From an uncultured Lachnospiraceae bacterium (GTDB lineage Bacteria > Bacillota > Clostridia > Lachnospirales > Lachnospiraceae): a DNA stretch of 57,514 nucleotides. The translations under genes and the position numbers were made by a program. Under the pieces are notes generated by a model that was given only the letters and a program-made list of their open reading frames with translations, ran no database searches and was not told the DNA's origin. Below, in pieces: positions 27,172 through 34,510 of this stretch. Location of the stretch: positions 1-57,514 of the forward strand of contig ONEJ01000001.1 of assembly GCA_900316805.1 (NCBI GenBank), given 5' to 3'. The number at the start of each line of letters is the position of its first letter. The stretch's first letter is position 1.

Positions 27172-27885
27172 ATGACGGATTCTATGAAAAGAAAGAATGT
27201 GCTGCGGCTTGTTCTGTTGTGCCTGATGTATATGGCCGGTTTTATGGCGGGGGGCATGGTTAGACGGATTTCGGAGACGGCGCCTGCCATGGAGGTGTCG
27301 GAGTATCCGGATACATTGGCAGAGGAGAAGAAACAGATTGCCATTACCTTTGATGATGGACCGAATCCGAACTATACGAAAGTGCTTTTGAAGGGACTGA
27401 AGAAACGTGGTGTAAAGGCCACGTTTTTTCTATTGGGATCCGAGGTGGATGCATATCCGGAAATTGTAAAAAGAATTCAGTCGGATGGACATCTGATCGG
27501 GGTGCATTCCTACGAGCATGTGAATTTCGGACAGATCGGCGATGTAAAGGCGTTAGAGCAGGTGGAAAAGACCCAGGAGGCCATCTACCGGGTCACAGGG
27601 GAGTATCCGGATTTTATCCGTCCGCCTTACGGATGCTGGAAAAAGGAGTTGGATGAGGAAATCCCCATGATTGAGGTGCTTTGGGATGTGGATCCCTGTG
27701 ACTGGGCAACCAGCAATTCAGGGACGGTAGTAAAGAGAATTCTTTCCCAGGTAAAGGATGGGAGTATTATCCTGCTTCATGACGCTTCGAAATCCTCCGT
27801 ACAGGCCGCTTTTACCGTCATTGATGTACTTGGGGAGGAGGGATACGAATTTGTTACGGTAGAGGAACTGATGCTGGGATATTGA
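27172..27885 (+). CDS. Polysaccharide deacetylase (NodB homology domain)
   Basis: This 237-residue protein has one N-terminal membrane helix (about residues 9-25) and an extracytoplasmic NodB domain: TFDDGPNPNYTK (metal-binding Asp and catalytic Asp), HSYEH (metal-binding His pair) and RPPYG, with a late LLHDAS motif. It should remove acetyl groups from peptidoglycan or another N-acetylated glycan outside the membrane. ATG 27172 and ATG 27184 are both possible starts. It stands before a cluster of other envelope proteins. Nothing of the NRPS gene remains between 27114 and 27171. Confidence 0.92.
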   Translation: MTDSMKRKNVLRLVLLCLMYMAGFMAGGMVRRISETAPAMEVSEYPDTLAEEKKQIAITFDDGPNPNYTKVLLKGLKKRGVKATFFLLGSEVDAYPEIVKRIQSDGHLIGVHSYEHVNFGQIGDVKALEQVEKTQEAIYRVTGEYPDFIRPPYGCWKKELDEEIPMIEVLWDVDPCDWATSNSGTVVKRILSQVKDGSIILLHDASKSSVQAAFTVIDVLGEEGYEFVTVEELMLGY

Positions 27886-27907
27886 CGAATTTTCAAAAAA
27901 ATGTTAT

Positions 27908-27936
27908 TTGTTATTACAGGCATTACGTGATAGAAT
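27908..27936 (+). promoter_or_regulatory. Promoter of the SH3b gene
   Basis: TTGTTA (27908-27913) and TAGAAT (27931-27936) are 17 bases apart, 44 bases before the next start codon. It would give the SH3b gene and the following two genes their own transcript. Confidence 0.6.
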
Positions 27937-27979
27937 AAAAAAAAGAAATTATGATAAGGGGTAAGAGGAGAAACAAAGG

Positions 27980-28426
27980 ATGAAAAAAAGCCACAGAAAA
28001 GACGTTATCATTGCGAGAGTTTTTTTTGCTCTGGTCTGCTTGCTGCTGATCGTAGGCATTGCAGCGGCTGTTATTCAGCTGCGGGACCGTTTTTTCCAGA
28101 ACCATAAGGATACTCCCAATACGCAGACGGAAAGTCAGGTTCAGGAAAACATCAATCCTGTGCTTCCGCCTGTTACGGAGAATCCGGGGACGCAGCAGCC
28201 GCAGGAGGAATTTGTTCAGCTTTTATGGACGAGTACATCAGTAAATCTTCGTACTGAGCCGGGTACCGATTCGCAGGTGATCATGGTTCTTACAGAGGGA
28301 GCCAGACTGGAACTCTTAGGAGAAGAAGAGGGCTGGGTGAAGGTGAACTTTGCAGGACAGGAGGGCTATGTGAGCACAGACTATGTGACGGATGAAGAGC
28401 CGCAGGAACAGGAAGAAAATCAGTAA
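27980..28426 (+). CDS. Membrane-anchored bacterial SH3-domain protein
   Basis: This 148-residue protein has an N-terminal membrane helix (about residues 13-36), a Thr/Gln/Pro-rich linker and a single SH3b domain (SVNLRTEPGTDSQVIMVLTE, ending GQEGYVSTDYV). SH3b domains bind peptidoglycan or other wall polymers. The acidic tail is Glu/Gln-rich. A strong ribosome-binding site (AGAGGAG) precedes the ATG. With no enzyme domain present, it is probably a wall-binding accessory protein for its neighbours. Confidence 0.87.
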   Translation: MKKSHRKDVIIARVFFALVCLLLIVGIAAAVIQLRDRFFQNHKDTPNTQTESQVQENINPVLPPVTENPGTQQPQEEFVQLLWTSTSVNLRTEPGTDSQVIMVLTEGARLELLGEEEGWVKVNFAGQEGYVSTDYVTDEEPQEQEENQ

Positions 28427-28474
28427 CCGAAAGGAACAAAGCCGCATAGACTATACTGAATAACAGGTTGGAGT

Positions 28475-28960
28475 ATGCGCTTGGAAGATCAGAATGCATT
28501 TTACCCGAAGATGCCCTTTTATATGATGTATCCCGCCGGAAATCTGTATCTTACAGAAATGGAATACGAGAAGGATCTGGAACGGATGCTGTCCTATTAT
28601 CCGGCTGAGACGAAGAAAGTCATGGAGATTGTGGAACGAAGACTGGATGAACTGGACTATGAGGGCAGCCGGATTTATGATGAGGAACCGGACCGGATGA
28701 TGTTTCAGGAGGAATTGAAAAATCTGTACCGCCAGGTGGAGGACACTTTGGAACCCCGGGAGCGGCAGATGCAGGCAGAGGGGGGAAGACAGACGTATTT
28801 TTCCATGGTTCCCATGGCAATTTCCGGGAGACGGCCGCCACACGGACGACCGGAAAGAGACTGCAGCGACAGCTGGCTCTGCAGTATGGTGGGAGTTCTT
28901 TTTGGGAACGGAATTTATAAAAGACGCTGCCATCACAGACGTTGCAGGAGATGGTACTAA
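28475..28960 (+). CDS. Hypothetical protein with Cys/Arg-rich C-terminal tail
   Basis: This 161-residue protein is not one I can name. The first 100 residues are acidic and helical with an aromatic start (KMPFYMMYPAGNLYLTE). The end is strikingly basic and Cys-rich (IYKRRCHHRRCRRWY). Clostridial proteins of unknown function can end this way, but the tail could also reflect a frameshift: two other frames stay open from about 28780 to 28960. It lies 13 bases before the next gene and probably belongs to the same operon. Confidence 0.6.
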   Translation: MRLEDQNAFYPKMPFYMMYPAGNLYLTEMEYEKDLERMLSYYPAETKKVMEIVERRLDELDYEGSRIYDEEPDRMMFQEELKNLYRQVEDTLEPRERQMQAEGGRQTYFSMVPMAISGRRPPHGRPERDCSDSWLCSMVGVLFGNGIYKRRCHHRRCRRWY

Positions 28961-28973
28961 GAAGGATAGAGAA

Positions 28974-31505
28974 ATGAACAGAAAAATTGTGAAACCAATT
29001 GTGCTGTCAGTGCTGTTTCTGGCAGCACTGATTGTCTTTAGTATAACGACCAATCAGGATAATAAGGATCTTACAACTACCATGAAGGAGGCAACCCTGC
29101 CCATCGTAAGATATTACCAGGGCAGCAACAGTGTGGCACAGCTCCATGCCTATGTGAACAAGATGGACGTGCCCTCCATGAGGGATTCTATTGTTCCCAT
29201 TGATGACCGGCGGATTTTACCTGTTTCTGTCTCTACCTTTGGAAGAAAAATCGATTTGATTCGATATGAAATCCGGAATCTGGACGGCACCCGGCTGGTG
29301 GCAAGAAATGATATTTCGGATTTTGAAGAAAAGGATCAGACCATACGGGCGCAGCTGGAAATTCAGAATCTGCTGGAAAAGAATGAGGAATATGAGCTGG
29401 TTTTAACACTGGTTTCCGGAAAAAAGGAACTGTACTACTATACCAGACTGATCCAGACAACGAATTGTTACACCGATGAGTGTATGGATTTTGCCCTGGA
29501 GTTTCACGAGTATACCTTTCGTGAGGATGCCCAGCAATTTATATCGAAGTATATGGATGCTGCCACCTCAGATACCACATCCCTGCATTATGTGGATCTT
29601 GGAAGCACATTAAGGCAGATTACCTGGGCGGATTTCAACCCTCGGAAAATTGGAAAGGCCAATGCTTCTTTTAAAGAAATTAACGATTCCTACAATGTCA
29701 TTACCCTCCAGTACGTGGTATCGGGAAAGGACAGCGAGGGGAATACCGGCTATTATAATGTAGAGGAATATTATCGCCTGCGAATGACGGATACCAGAAT
29801 GTACGTGCTCAATTTTGAAAGAACCATGAACCATATTTTCCGGGGAGAGGATTCTTTTATTACGGATCAGAACAGAATTCAGCTGGGAATCCGTAATCCG
29901 GATATCGAGTATGCTGTCAGTGAGACCGGCGATGTGGTTGCCTTCGTGCAGGAGGGAGAACTTTGGAGTTTTGACCGGGTGAATCACAAGATCGTACAGG
30001 TTTTCAGCTTCCGGGGAACGGAGGGAATTGACGAGAGAGAAAACTGGGATCAGCATGATATTAAAATTGCCCGTGTAGATGAGGCGGGCAGCGTGGATTT
30101 CGTTGTTTATGGCTATATGAACAGAGGAACCCATGAGGGAGAGGTGGGAACCGCTGTGTATCATTATGACGGAATTGTCCATACTGTTGAGGAGGAAGTT
30201 TTTATTCCTTCGGACCAGTCCTTCGAAGTGCTGAAGGCACAGATGGGACAGCTGTTATATGTGAATGAACAGGGGATTTTGTATCTTATCATGGATCAGA
30301 ATATGTATCAGGTGGATCTGGGAACCCATAAGCCGAAGATCCTTGTGAACAACCTGACAGAAGGCTGTTATGAGATCTCAGAATCCAACCGGTATTTTGC
30401 ATGGGTCGATTCGGAGGCAGAATATGAAAGTGAAGCGCTGCAGCTGATGGATTTGAATGACGGGTCAGTACAAAAAATCACGGAATCAGGGAAATACTAT
30501 GTAAGACCCCTTGGGTTTATTGATGATGATTTTATTTATGGTGCGGCAATGAAGAAACAGGTGGTTGTCACCAATGCCGGTAATACGGTTTTCCCAATGG
30601 ATTATCTGAAGATTATGGGTACCAGGGAAAATGCGGGAAAAATATTAAAGGAGTACCAGCCCCAGAGGGGGAAGATTGACTCTATCCAGGTAGAGGACTA
30701 TACGGTTACGGTACAGCTGGTTCACAAAAAGAATGGACAGTATTTAGATTATGGAACGGATTCCATTATGAACCGGGAGGCTGACACGAATGAGAAAATT
30801 TCCGTTGCCACCACTGTTACCGATATCTGGGAAACACAGTACCAGCTGCTGTTAAATGACAACGTGGATGACGCAAAAATCAAAATGATTACAGCAAAGG
30901 AAATTCTGCTGGAAAATCCATGGACGCTTTCCCTGAAGGACAGCGGCAGTCAGGAACTGTTTTATGTGTACAAAAAGGGCAATGTCATTCTGGCAACGGA
31001 AAGGATATCAGATGCCATTGTATGTGCCAACGAGAATATGGGAATTGTTGTGGATAACAGGCAGCAGTATATCTGGAAACGTGCCCGTAAATCGGTTCAG
31101 AATGCTTTTTCCGGAATAACGGTATCAGAGGATGATCGGAATTCCTCCGGTGTGGTGCAGGCTGTGAGCGCTTTGCTGCAGTATAATGGTGCCGGCGTAT
31201 GTGTGAATAACCTGACAGAACGGGGGAAGACGCCAAAGCAGATTCTGGAACAGGAACTTAAGGATTGTCTGGTACTTGATATTTCCGGCTGCGGGGTGGA
31301 GGAAATCTTATTCTATGTCAGCAGTGGGAGTCCGGTGATTGCCATGACGGGAACAGAGTCGGCAGTTCTTGTGACAGGATACTCTGCAGAACGGATTTAT
31401 TATTATGATCCGGCGTCATCATCCATGAAATCAAAAAGTATGAAAGAGGCAGATGAATGGTTCTCGGAAAACGGAAATATTTTCTTTACTTATTTGGAAC
31501 AATAA
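28974..31505 (+). CDS. Large membrane-anchored extracytoplasmic protein with inactive C39-like C-terminus
   Basis: This protein of about 843 residues has one N-terminal membrane helix (about residues 7-24) and a long exterior part rich in beta strands, possibly propeller-like in the middle (repeated hydrophobic strand pairs such as QLLYVNEQGILYLIMDQNMY). The last 110 residues resemble the C39-like papain fold (GSPVIAMTG, then VLVTGYSAERIYYYDP). The Cys expected near SSGVVQAVSALLQYNG and the His expected before VLVTGY are both absent. I infer a catalytically dead domain. The ATG at 28974 is preferred over a TTG at 28902. Function unknown; the context suggests envelope work. Confidence 0.7.
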   Translation: MNRKIVKPIVLSVLFLAALIVFSITTNQDNKDLTTTMKEATLPIVRYYQGSNSVAQLHAYVNKMDVPSMRDSIVPIDDRRILPVSVSTFGRKIDLIRYEIRNLDGTRLVARNDISDFEEKDQTIRAQLEIQNLLEKNEEYELVLTLVSGKKELYYYTRLIQTTNCYTDECMDFALEFHEYTFREDAQQFISKYMDAATSDTTSLHYVDLGSTLRQITWADFNPRKIGKANASFKEINDSYNVITLQYVVSGKDSEGNTGYYNVEEYYRLRMTDTRMYVLNFERTMNHIFRGEDSFITDQNRIQLGIRNPDIEYAVSETGDVVAFVQEGELWSFDRVNHKIVQVFSFRGTEGIDERENWDQHDIKIARVDEAGSVDFVVYGYMNRGTHEGEVGTAVYHYDGIVHTVEEEVFIPSDQSFEVLKAQMGQLLYVNEQGILYLIMDQNMYQVDLGTHKPKILVNNLTEGCYEISESNRYFAWVDSEAEYESEALQLMDLNDGSVQKITESGKYYVRPLGFIDDDFIYGAAMKKQVVVTNAGNTVFPMDYLKIMGTRENAGKILKEYQPQRGKIDSIQVEDYTVTVQLVHKKNGQYLDYGTDSIMNREADTNEKISVATTVTDIWETQYQLLLNDNVDDAKIKMITAKEILLENPWTLSLKDSGSQELFYVYKKGNVILATERISDAIVCANENMGIVVDNRQQYIWKRARKSVQNAFSGITVSEDDRNSSGVVQAVSALLQYNGAGVCVNNLTERGKTPKQILEQELKDCLVLDISGCGVEEILFYVSSGSPVIAMTGTESAVLVTGYSAERIYYYDPASSSMKSKSMKEADEWFSENGNIFFTYLEQ

Positions 31506-31607
31506 TTTTACCTCTGTTTTACGGTGGTTTTCGTGGTAAAATTGAACAATTTTGCCGGAAACAAGAGGATTTCTTCGTTAAAATTTAACAGAAATAAACT
31601 TCCTATA

Positions 31608-31636
31608 TTGCAATTAAATAAGAAGTGATATATATT
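31608..31636 (+). promoter_or_regulatory. Promoter of the HPr-like gene
   Basis: TTGCAA (31608-31613) and TATATT (31631-31636) are 17 bases apart, 38 bases before the start codon. An AT-rich stretch lies upstream. Confidence 0.55.
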
Positions 31637-31674
31637 TTTTTTGGATGTTATACAGAGTCGGAAAGGGAGAACAT

Positions 31675-31929
31675 ATGAGTAAGAAAAAGGTTATTGTTTC
31701 GGATGTTTCCAAGGAACATGATAATCCAATTGCAGAGCTTGTTCAGGTTGCGTGCAAATTCGACAGCAAGATTACATTGGAGAGTGATAACCACAGCATT
31801 AACGCAAAGAGTATCATGGGAATCATGGCCTTCAACCCTTCCAAGGGAATGTCAATAGACATTGTTGCAGAAGGGGCTGACGAGAAGGAAGCATTAGATG
31901 CAATTGAGAAGTTTTTAGTATGTGAATAA
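31675..31929 (+). CDS. HPr-family phosphocarrier-like protein
   Basis: This 84-residue protein aligns by eye with HPr along its whole length. The regulatory-site context is kept (INAKSIMGIMAF, Ser as in HPr Ser46). In the phosphorylation-site region the catalytic His is kept (KEHDNPIAEL), but the Arg that follows two residues later in HPr (HARP) is Asn here. It could therefore be a poor phosphocarrier and a mainly regulatory, Crh-like target of the HPr kinase encoded at 51415. The ATG at 31675 behind AAAGGGAGA is chosen over the upstream frame from 31645. No other PTS gene is present in the window. Confidence 0.85.
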   Translation: MSKKKVIVSDVSKEHDNPIAELVQVACKFDSKITLESDNHSINAKSIMGIMAFNPSKGMSIDIVAEGADEKEALDAIEKFLVCE

Positions 31930-31955
31930 TTAAAATGTGATTTAGGAGGCGTATC

Positions 31956-32372
31956 ATGGCAAGACCAAGAAAGAAAACAAACGCAACTGTGAATGTAGCT
32001 GCAGAGGTAAAGCCGGCAGTAGAGGAAGCTGTAAAGAAGGCTGAGGAGACAGTTGAAGCAGCAGCAAAGACAGCAGAGGAAGCTGCAAAGGCAGCAACAG
32101 GGGAAGTTAAGACCGCTGTAAAGAAGGCTGTAAAGAAAGCTCCTGCAAAGAAGGAAAAGGAGCCGGCAAAGACAAACGTGATTCTTCAGTTCGGTGGCAA
32201 CGGAGAGGCTGATCTTGGAAGCCTTGAGGAGAAGGTTAAGGCTCAGTTTGTTGCAGAAGGTCATCGTGCAGGCTGCATCCGCAATCTGGACATTTATGTA
32301 AAGCCGGAAGATGGCAAGGCGTATTATGTAATCAACAATGGTAAGTTTAGTGGAGATGTAAACTTATTCTAA
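31956..32372 (+). CDS. DUF6465-family protein with Lys/Ala-rich histone-like N-terminus
   Basis: This 138-residue protein has a Lys/Ala/Glu-rich, probably helical or disordered N-terminal half (AVKKAVKKAPAKKEKEPAK), like histone H1 tails and clostridial DNA-associated proteins. A compact C-terminal domain follows (TNVILQFGGNGEADLGSLEE to the end). The arrangement fits the DUF6465 family, whose function is unknown. AGGAGGCGT precedes the ATG. It lies 26 bases after the HPr-like gene and ends in its own terminator. DNA or RNA binding is plausible from composition only. Confidence 0.75.
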   Translation: MARPRKKTNATVNVAAEVKPAVEEAVKKAEETVEAAAKTAEEAAKAATGEVKTAVKKAVKKAPAKKEKEPAKTNVILQFGGNGEADLGSLEEKVKAQFVAEGHRAGCIRNLDIYVKPEDGKAYYVINNGKFSGDVNLF

Positions 32373-32394
32373 TATTTGAATATTTCTCGAGAAG

Positions 32395-32436
32395 AACCGC
32401 TGCGCGAAAGAGTGTTTTCGTGTGGTGGTTTTTTAT
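32395..32436 (+). terminator. Terminator after the DUF6465 gene
   Basis: A stem of about 15 bases (AACCGCTGCGCGAAA at 32395-32409 with 32415-32430, several G-U pairs) is followed by a run of T (TTTTTTATTTT). Confidence 0.85.
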
Positions 32437-32456
32437 TTTCTGAGGTTGTGTATATT

Positions 32457-32510
32457 CGCCAGCTGAACACTTCCCCGACGGATACGGCCGGGGAAGTGTT
32501 CAGCCGGCGA
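32457..32510. repeat. Long GC-rich inverted repeat
   Basis: Arms of about 21 bases (GAACACTTCCCCG at the core, near 32465-32477, against CGGGGAAGTGTTC near 32490-32502, extended outward by CGCC/GGCG) flank a 12-base loop. There is no T tract, and it lies between two convergent terminators. It may be an extra transcription barrier or a mobile palindromic repeat. Confidence 0.65.
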
Positions 32511-32523
32511 ATGAATAAGGATG

Positions 32524-32567
32524 ACAAAAAAATAAGAGAAACCATTGATAATAACGGTTTCTCTTAT
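32524..32567 (-). terminator. Terminator of the tRNA operon
   Basis: Read on the minus strand, the stem ATAAGAGAAACC/GGTTTCTCTTAT (32556-32567 with 32532-32543) is followed by a T run (TTTTTTGTC). It lies just downstream of tRNA-Gly. Confidence 0.9.
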
Positions 32568-32572
32568 AATAG

Positions 32573-32643
32573 AGCGGGTGATGGGAATCGAACCCACGTA
32601 TCCAGCTTGGAAGGCTGGTGTTCTACCATTGAACTACACCCGC
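32573..32643 (-). tRNA. tRNA-Gly (TCC)
   Basis: The minus strand folds as a cloverleaf: acceptor arm GCGGGTG/CACCCGC, D-arm with AGTTCAATGGTAGAAC, anticodon stem CCAGC/GCTGG around loop CTTCCAA (anticodon TCC), and T-arm GTGGGTTCGATTCCCAT. CCA is not encoded. It is the second gene of a two-tRNA transcript. Confidence 0.97.
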
Positions 32644-32647
32644 ATAA

Positions 32648-32720
<73 letters not shown>

Positions 32721-32766
32721 AGGTTGACAAATCCTATTGCGAAATCTCCTTCGCGGAACAAGTTAT

Positions 32767-32795
32767 ATTCTACCCGAACATGTTTGGGTTGTCAA
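32767..32795 (-). promoter_or_regulatory. Promoter of the tRNA-Phe/tRNA-Gly transcript
   Basis: On the minus strand TTGACA (32795-32790) and TAGAAT (32772-32767) are 17 bases apart, about 47 bases before the tRNA-Phe 5' end. The opposite strand carries the promoter region of the DUF6106 gene, with TATAAT at 32838-32843. Confidence 0.82.
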
Positions 32796-32875
32796 GGATT
32801 TTATGAAATTTATATGGAAAAAATATGACAGTTACGTTATAATAAGGATATTTAAAATAAAGGAGCAGGATAAAT

Positions 32876-33379
32876 ATGCAGGAAATTTACGTGTTAGTAC
32901 CGGTAAAACGGTCAACAGCCAAAACTGTGACAGCAATTATTTTTCTTGTGCTGGCAGTAACTTTTTTACTAATGACTTGTGTGATGCCGATTGTGGCGCC
33001 CATCGGAATTGCGTTTCTGGTTCTGGGGTTCTGGCTGATGTTTCGTTCTTATAAGGAGTACGAGTATGCCTATTTTGACGGGGAATTCCGCTTTGCCAAA
33101 ATTATGAATAAGAGCCGGAGAAAACGTCTGGGCATCTATTCCATGGACGAGGTGATTATCATTGCACCGGAGCATGATCGGAGTGTCAATAACTACGAGA
33201 ACGATAACATGATTCCCGTAAAGGATTATACTTCTCGTGAAGGAGAGCATCAGGTCTACGATCTGGTGGCGCAGAAGGATGGCAATATGGTGCTGATCAA
33301 ATTTGAGCCGGATGCGAAGTATCTGGATACGGTGGAGATTAAGTTTAAGCAGAAGGTGGTTCGAAAACGTGAACAGTAA
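32876..33379 (+). CDS. DUF6106-family membrane protein
   Basis: This 167-residue protein has two closely spaced membrane helices (about residues 16-58, around FLVLAVTFLLMTCVMPIV and IGIAFLVLGFWLMF) followed by a cytoplasmic domain of about 100 residues. The layout fits the DUF6106 family of unknown function. It overlaps the glutamate racemase gene by 11 bases, so the two are co-transcribed and probably translationally coupled. A link to cell-wall synthesis is suggested only by this pairing. Confidence 0.75.
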   Translation: MQEIYVLVPVKRSTAKTVTAIIFLVLAVTFLLMTCVMPIVAPIGIAFLVLGFWLMFRSYKEYEYAYFDGEFRFAKIMNKSRRKRLGIYSMDEVIIIAPEHDRSVNNYENDNMIPVKDYTSREGEHQVYDLVAQKDGNMVLIKFEPDAKYLDTVEIKFKQKVVRKREQ

Positions 33380-34154
33380 TTTACAGAGGAAACGGTCGAT
33401 TGCGGTGTTCGATTCCGGTGTTGGCGGGATCAGTGTTCTACGGGAACTGATTAAGATCATGCCCAATGAGGATTATATCTATATGGGGGATTCCAAGAAT
33501 GCTCCCTATGGGACAAAATCCAAGGAAGAGGTGCGAAAGCTTACGGTTTCCTGTGCACAGAATCTCTTTTCCCAGGGGGCAAAAGGGCTTGTGGTTGCCT
33601 GCAATACAGCTACCAGCGCTGCGGTGCGTGTTCTCCGGGAAATGTATCCACAGGTTCCCATTGTTGGAATTGAGCCGGCGGTGAAGCCTGCGGCACTCTG
33701 CATGGAATATCCCCGCGTGCTGGTTATGGCCACTCCTATGACGATTCGGGAGGAAAAGTTTCATCATTTGATGGAGCGCTATGAGAATGACGCGGAAATT
33801 ATTCCGCTTCCCTGCCCGGGGCTCATGGATTTTATCGAACGGGGAGATCTGGACGGAGAGGATCTTAAGAGTTACTTAGGGGATTTATTGTATTCCTATA
33901 GCGATAATCAGATGGACGCGGCGGTGCTGGGATGTACCCATTATCCTTTTGTCCGACGCCAAATCCAACAGGTGTTGGGAGAGCACGTCCGGATATTTGA
34001 TGGTGGAGAGGGAACTGCCAGGGAAATGCGGCGCCGGTTGGGAGAAAAGGGGCTGCTGCAAAGTGAGGACAGGCATGGTGTCATCAAATTCGAAAACAGT
34101 CTGACAGATGTTTCGAGAATCGAACTTTGCCGCAGATTGCTGGCTTTGCCGTAA
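33369..34154 (+). CDS. murI: Glutamate racemase
   Basis: This enzyme of about 261 residues makes D-glutamate for peptidoglycan. It shows SIAVFDSGVGGISVLREL, the first catalytic Cys in VVACNTATSAA and the second in LGCTHYPFV. The GTG at 33369 is chosen because the protein then begins a few residues before the conserved FDSGVGG; the upstream ATG at 33303 would add Arg/Trp-rich residues that are out of keeping. It overlaps the DUF6106 gene by 11 bases and is followed by a terminator. Confidence 0.95.
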   Translation: MNSNLQRKRSIAVFDSGVGGISVLRELIKIMPNEDYIYMGDSKNAPYGTKSKEEVRKLTVSCAQNLFSQGAKGLVVACNTATSAAVRVLREMYPQVPIVGIEPAVKPAALCMEYPRVLVMATPMTIREEKFHHLMERYENDAEIIPLPCPGLMDFIERGDLDGEDLKSYLGDLLYSYSDNQMDAAVLGCTHYPFVRRQIQQVLGEHVRIFDGGEGTAREMRRRLGEKGLLQSEDRHGVIKFENSLTDVSRIELCRRLLALP

Positions 34155-34162
34155 TTCTTAAG

Positions 34163-34202
34163 CATTTCTAAAATTTTTTCCTTGAATTTTAGAAATGTTT
34201 TT
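34163..34202 (+). terminator. Terminator after murI
   Basis: A perfect 13-base stem (CATTTCTAAAATT at 34163-34175 with AATTTTAGAAATG at 34185-34197) is followed by TTTTT. Confidence 0.88.
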
Positions 34203-34318
34203 GAAAAAGGACATAATATGGACACAATTTGTGCATATACTATATCTTGTAAACGGAAAACATTCCTTTACATTATTCCCTTTTTATTTAATAAACATTT
34301 TCATAACTAAACTCCTCG

Positions 34319-34355
34319 AAAGGAAGTTGACCTGAATGGGTCAGCTTCTTTTCAT
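34319..34355 (+). terminator. Terminator-like hairpin in the murI-antiporter gap
   Basis: In the 356-base gap between murI and the antiporter gene there is a second hairpin: GAAGTTGACC (34323-34332) pairs with GGTCAGCTTC around a short loop, followed by TTTT. No reading frame lies between the murI terminator and this one. It could end a small RNA starting near 34203, or act as an attenuator for the antiporter operon. I find no riboswitch core that I recognise. Confidence 0.5.
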
Positions 34356-34429
34356 GTGCTAAGAACCCCGGGAACAAAAAGAGGCGTGGCGGAATTTGGC
34401 AGAATAATGACCAAAAAAACGCCAATAAT

Positions 34430-34447
34430 TTGTTAAATTTCTAACAA
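34430..34447 (+). promoter_or_regulatory. Rex-type redox operator candidate
   Basis: TTGTTAAATTTCTAACAA differs at one position from the clostridial Rex consensus TTGTTAANNNNTTAACAA. It lies 64 bases before the antiporter ATG and upstream of an extended -10-like TGTACAAT (34477-34484). Rex senses the NADH/NAD+ ratio, so the antiporter-kinase operon may be redox-controlled. Confidence 0.6.
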
Positions 34448-34510
34448 TTAGCTGATTTCCTTTTCAAAAACCGGGGTGTACAATAGACAAAGAAAAAGGA
34501 GGTGGTTGGT

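Noticed and set aside
28902-28976. TTG at 28902 as the start of the large envelope protein
   Set aside because: The ATG at 28974 leaves a proper basic n-region and membrane anchor. The longer version would overlap the upstream gene and bury the anchor.
34203-34360. Riboswitch or T-box leader upstream of the antiporter gene
   Set aside because: Only simple hairpins are visible. I see no T-box sequence, specifier stem or known riboswitch core.
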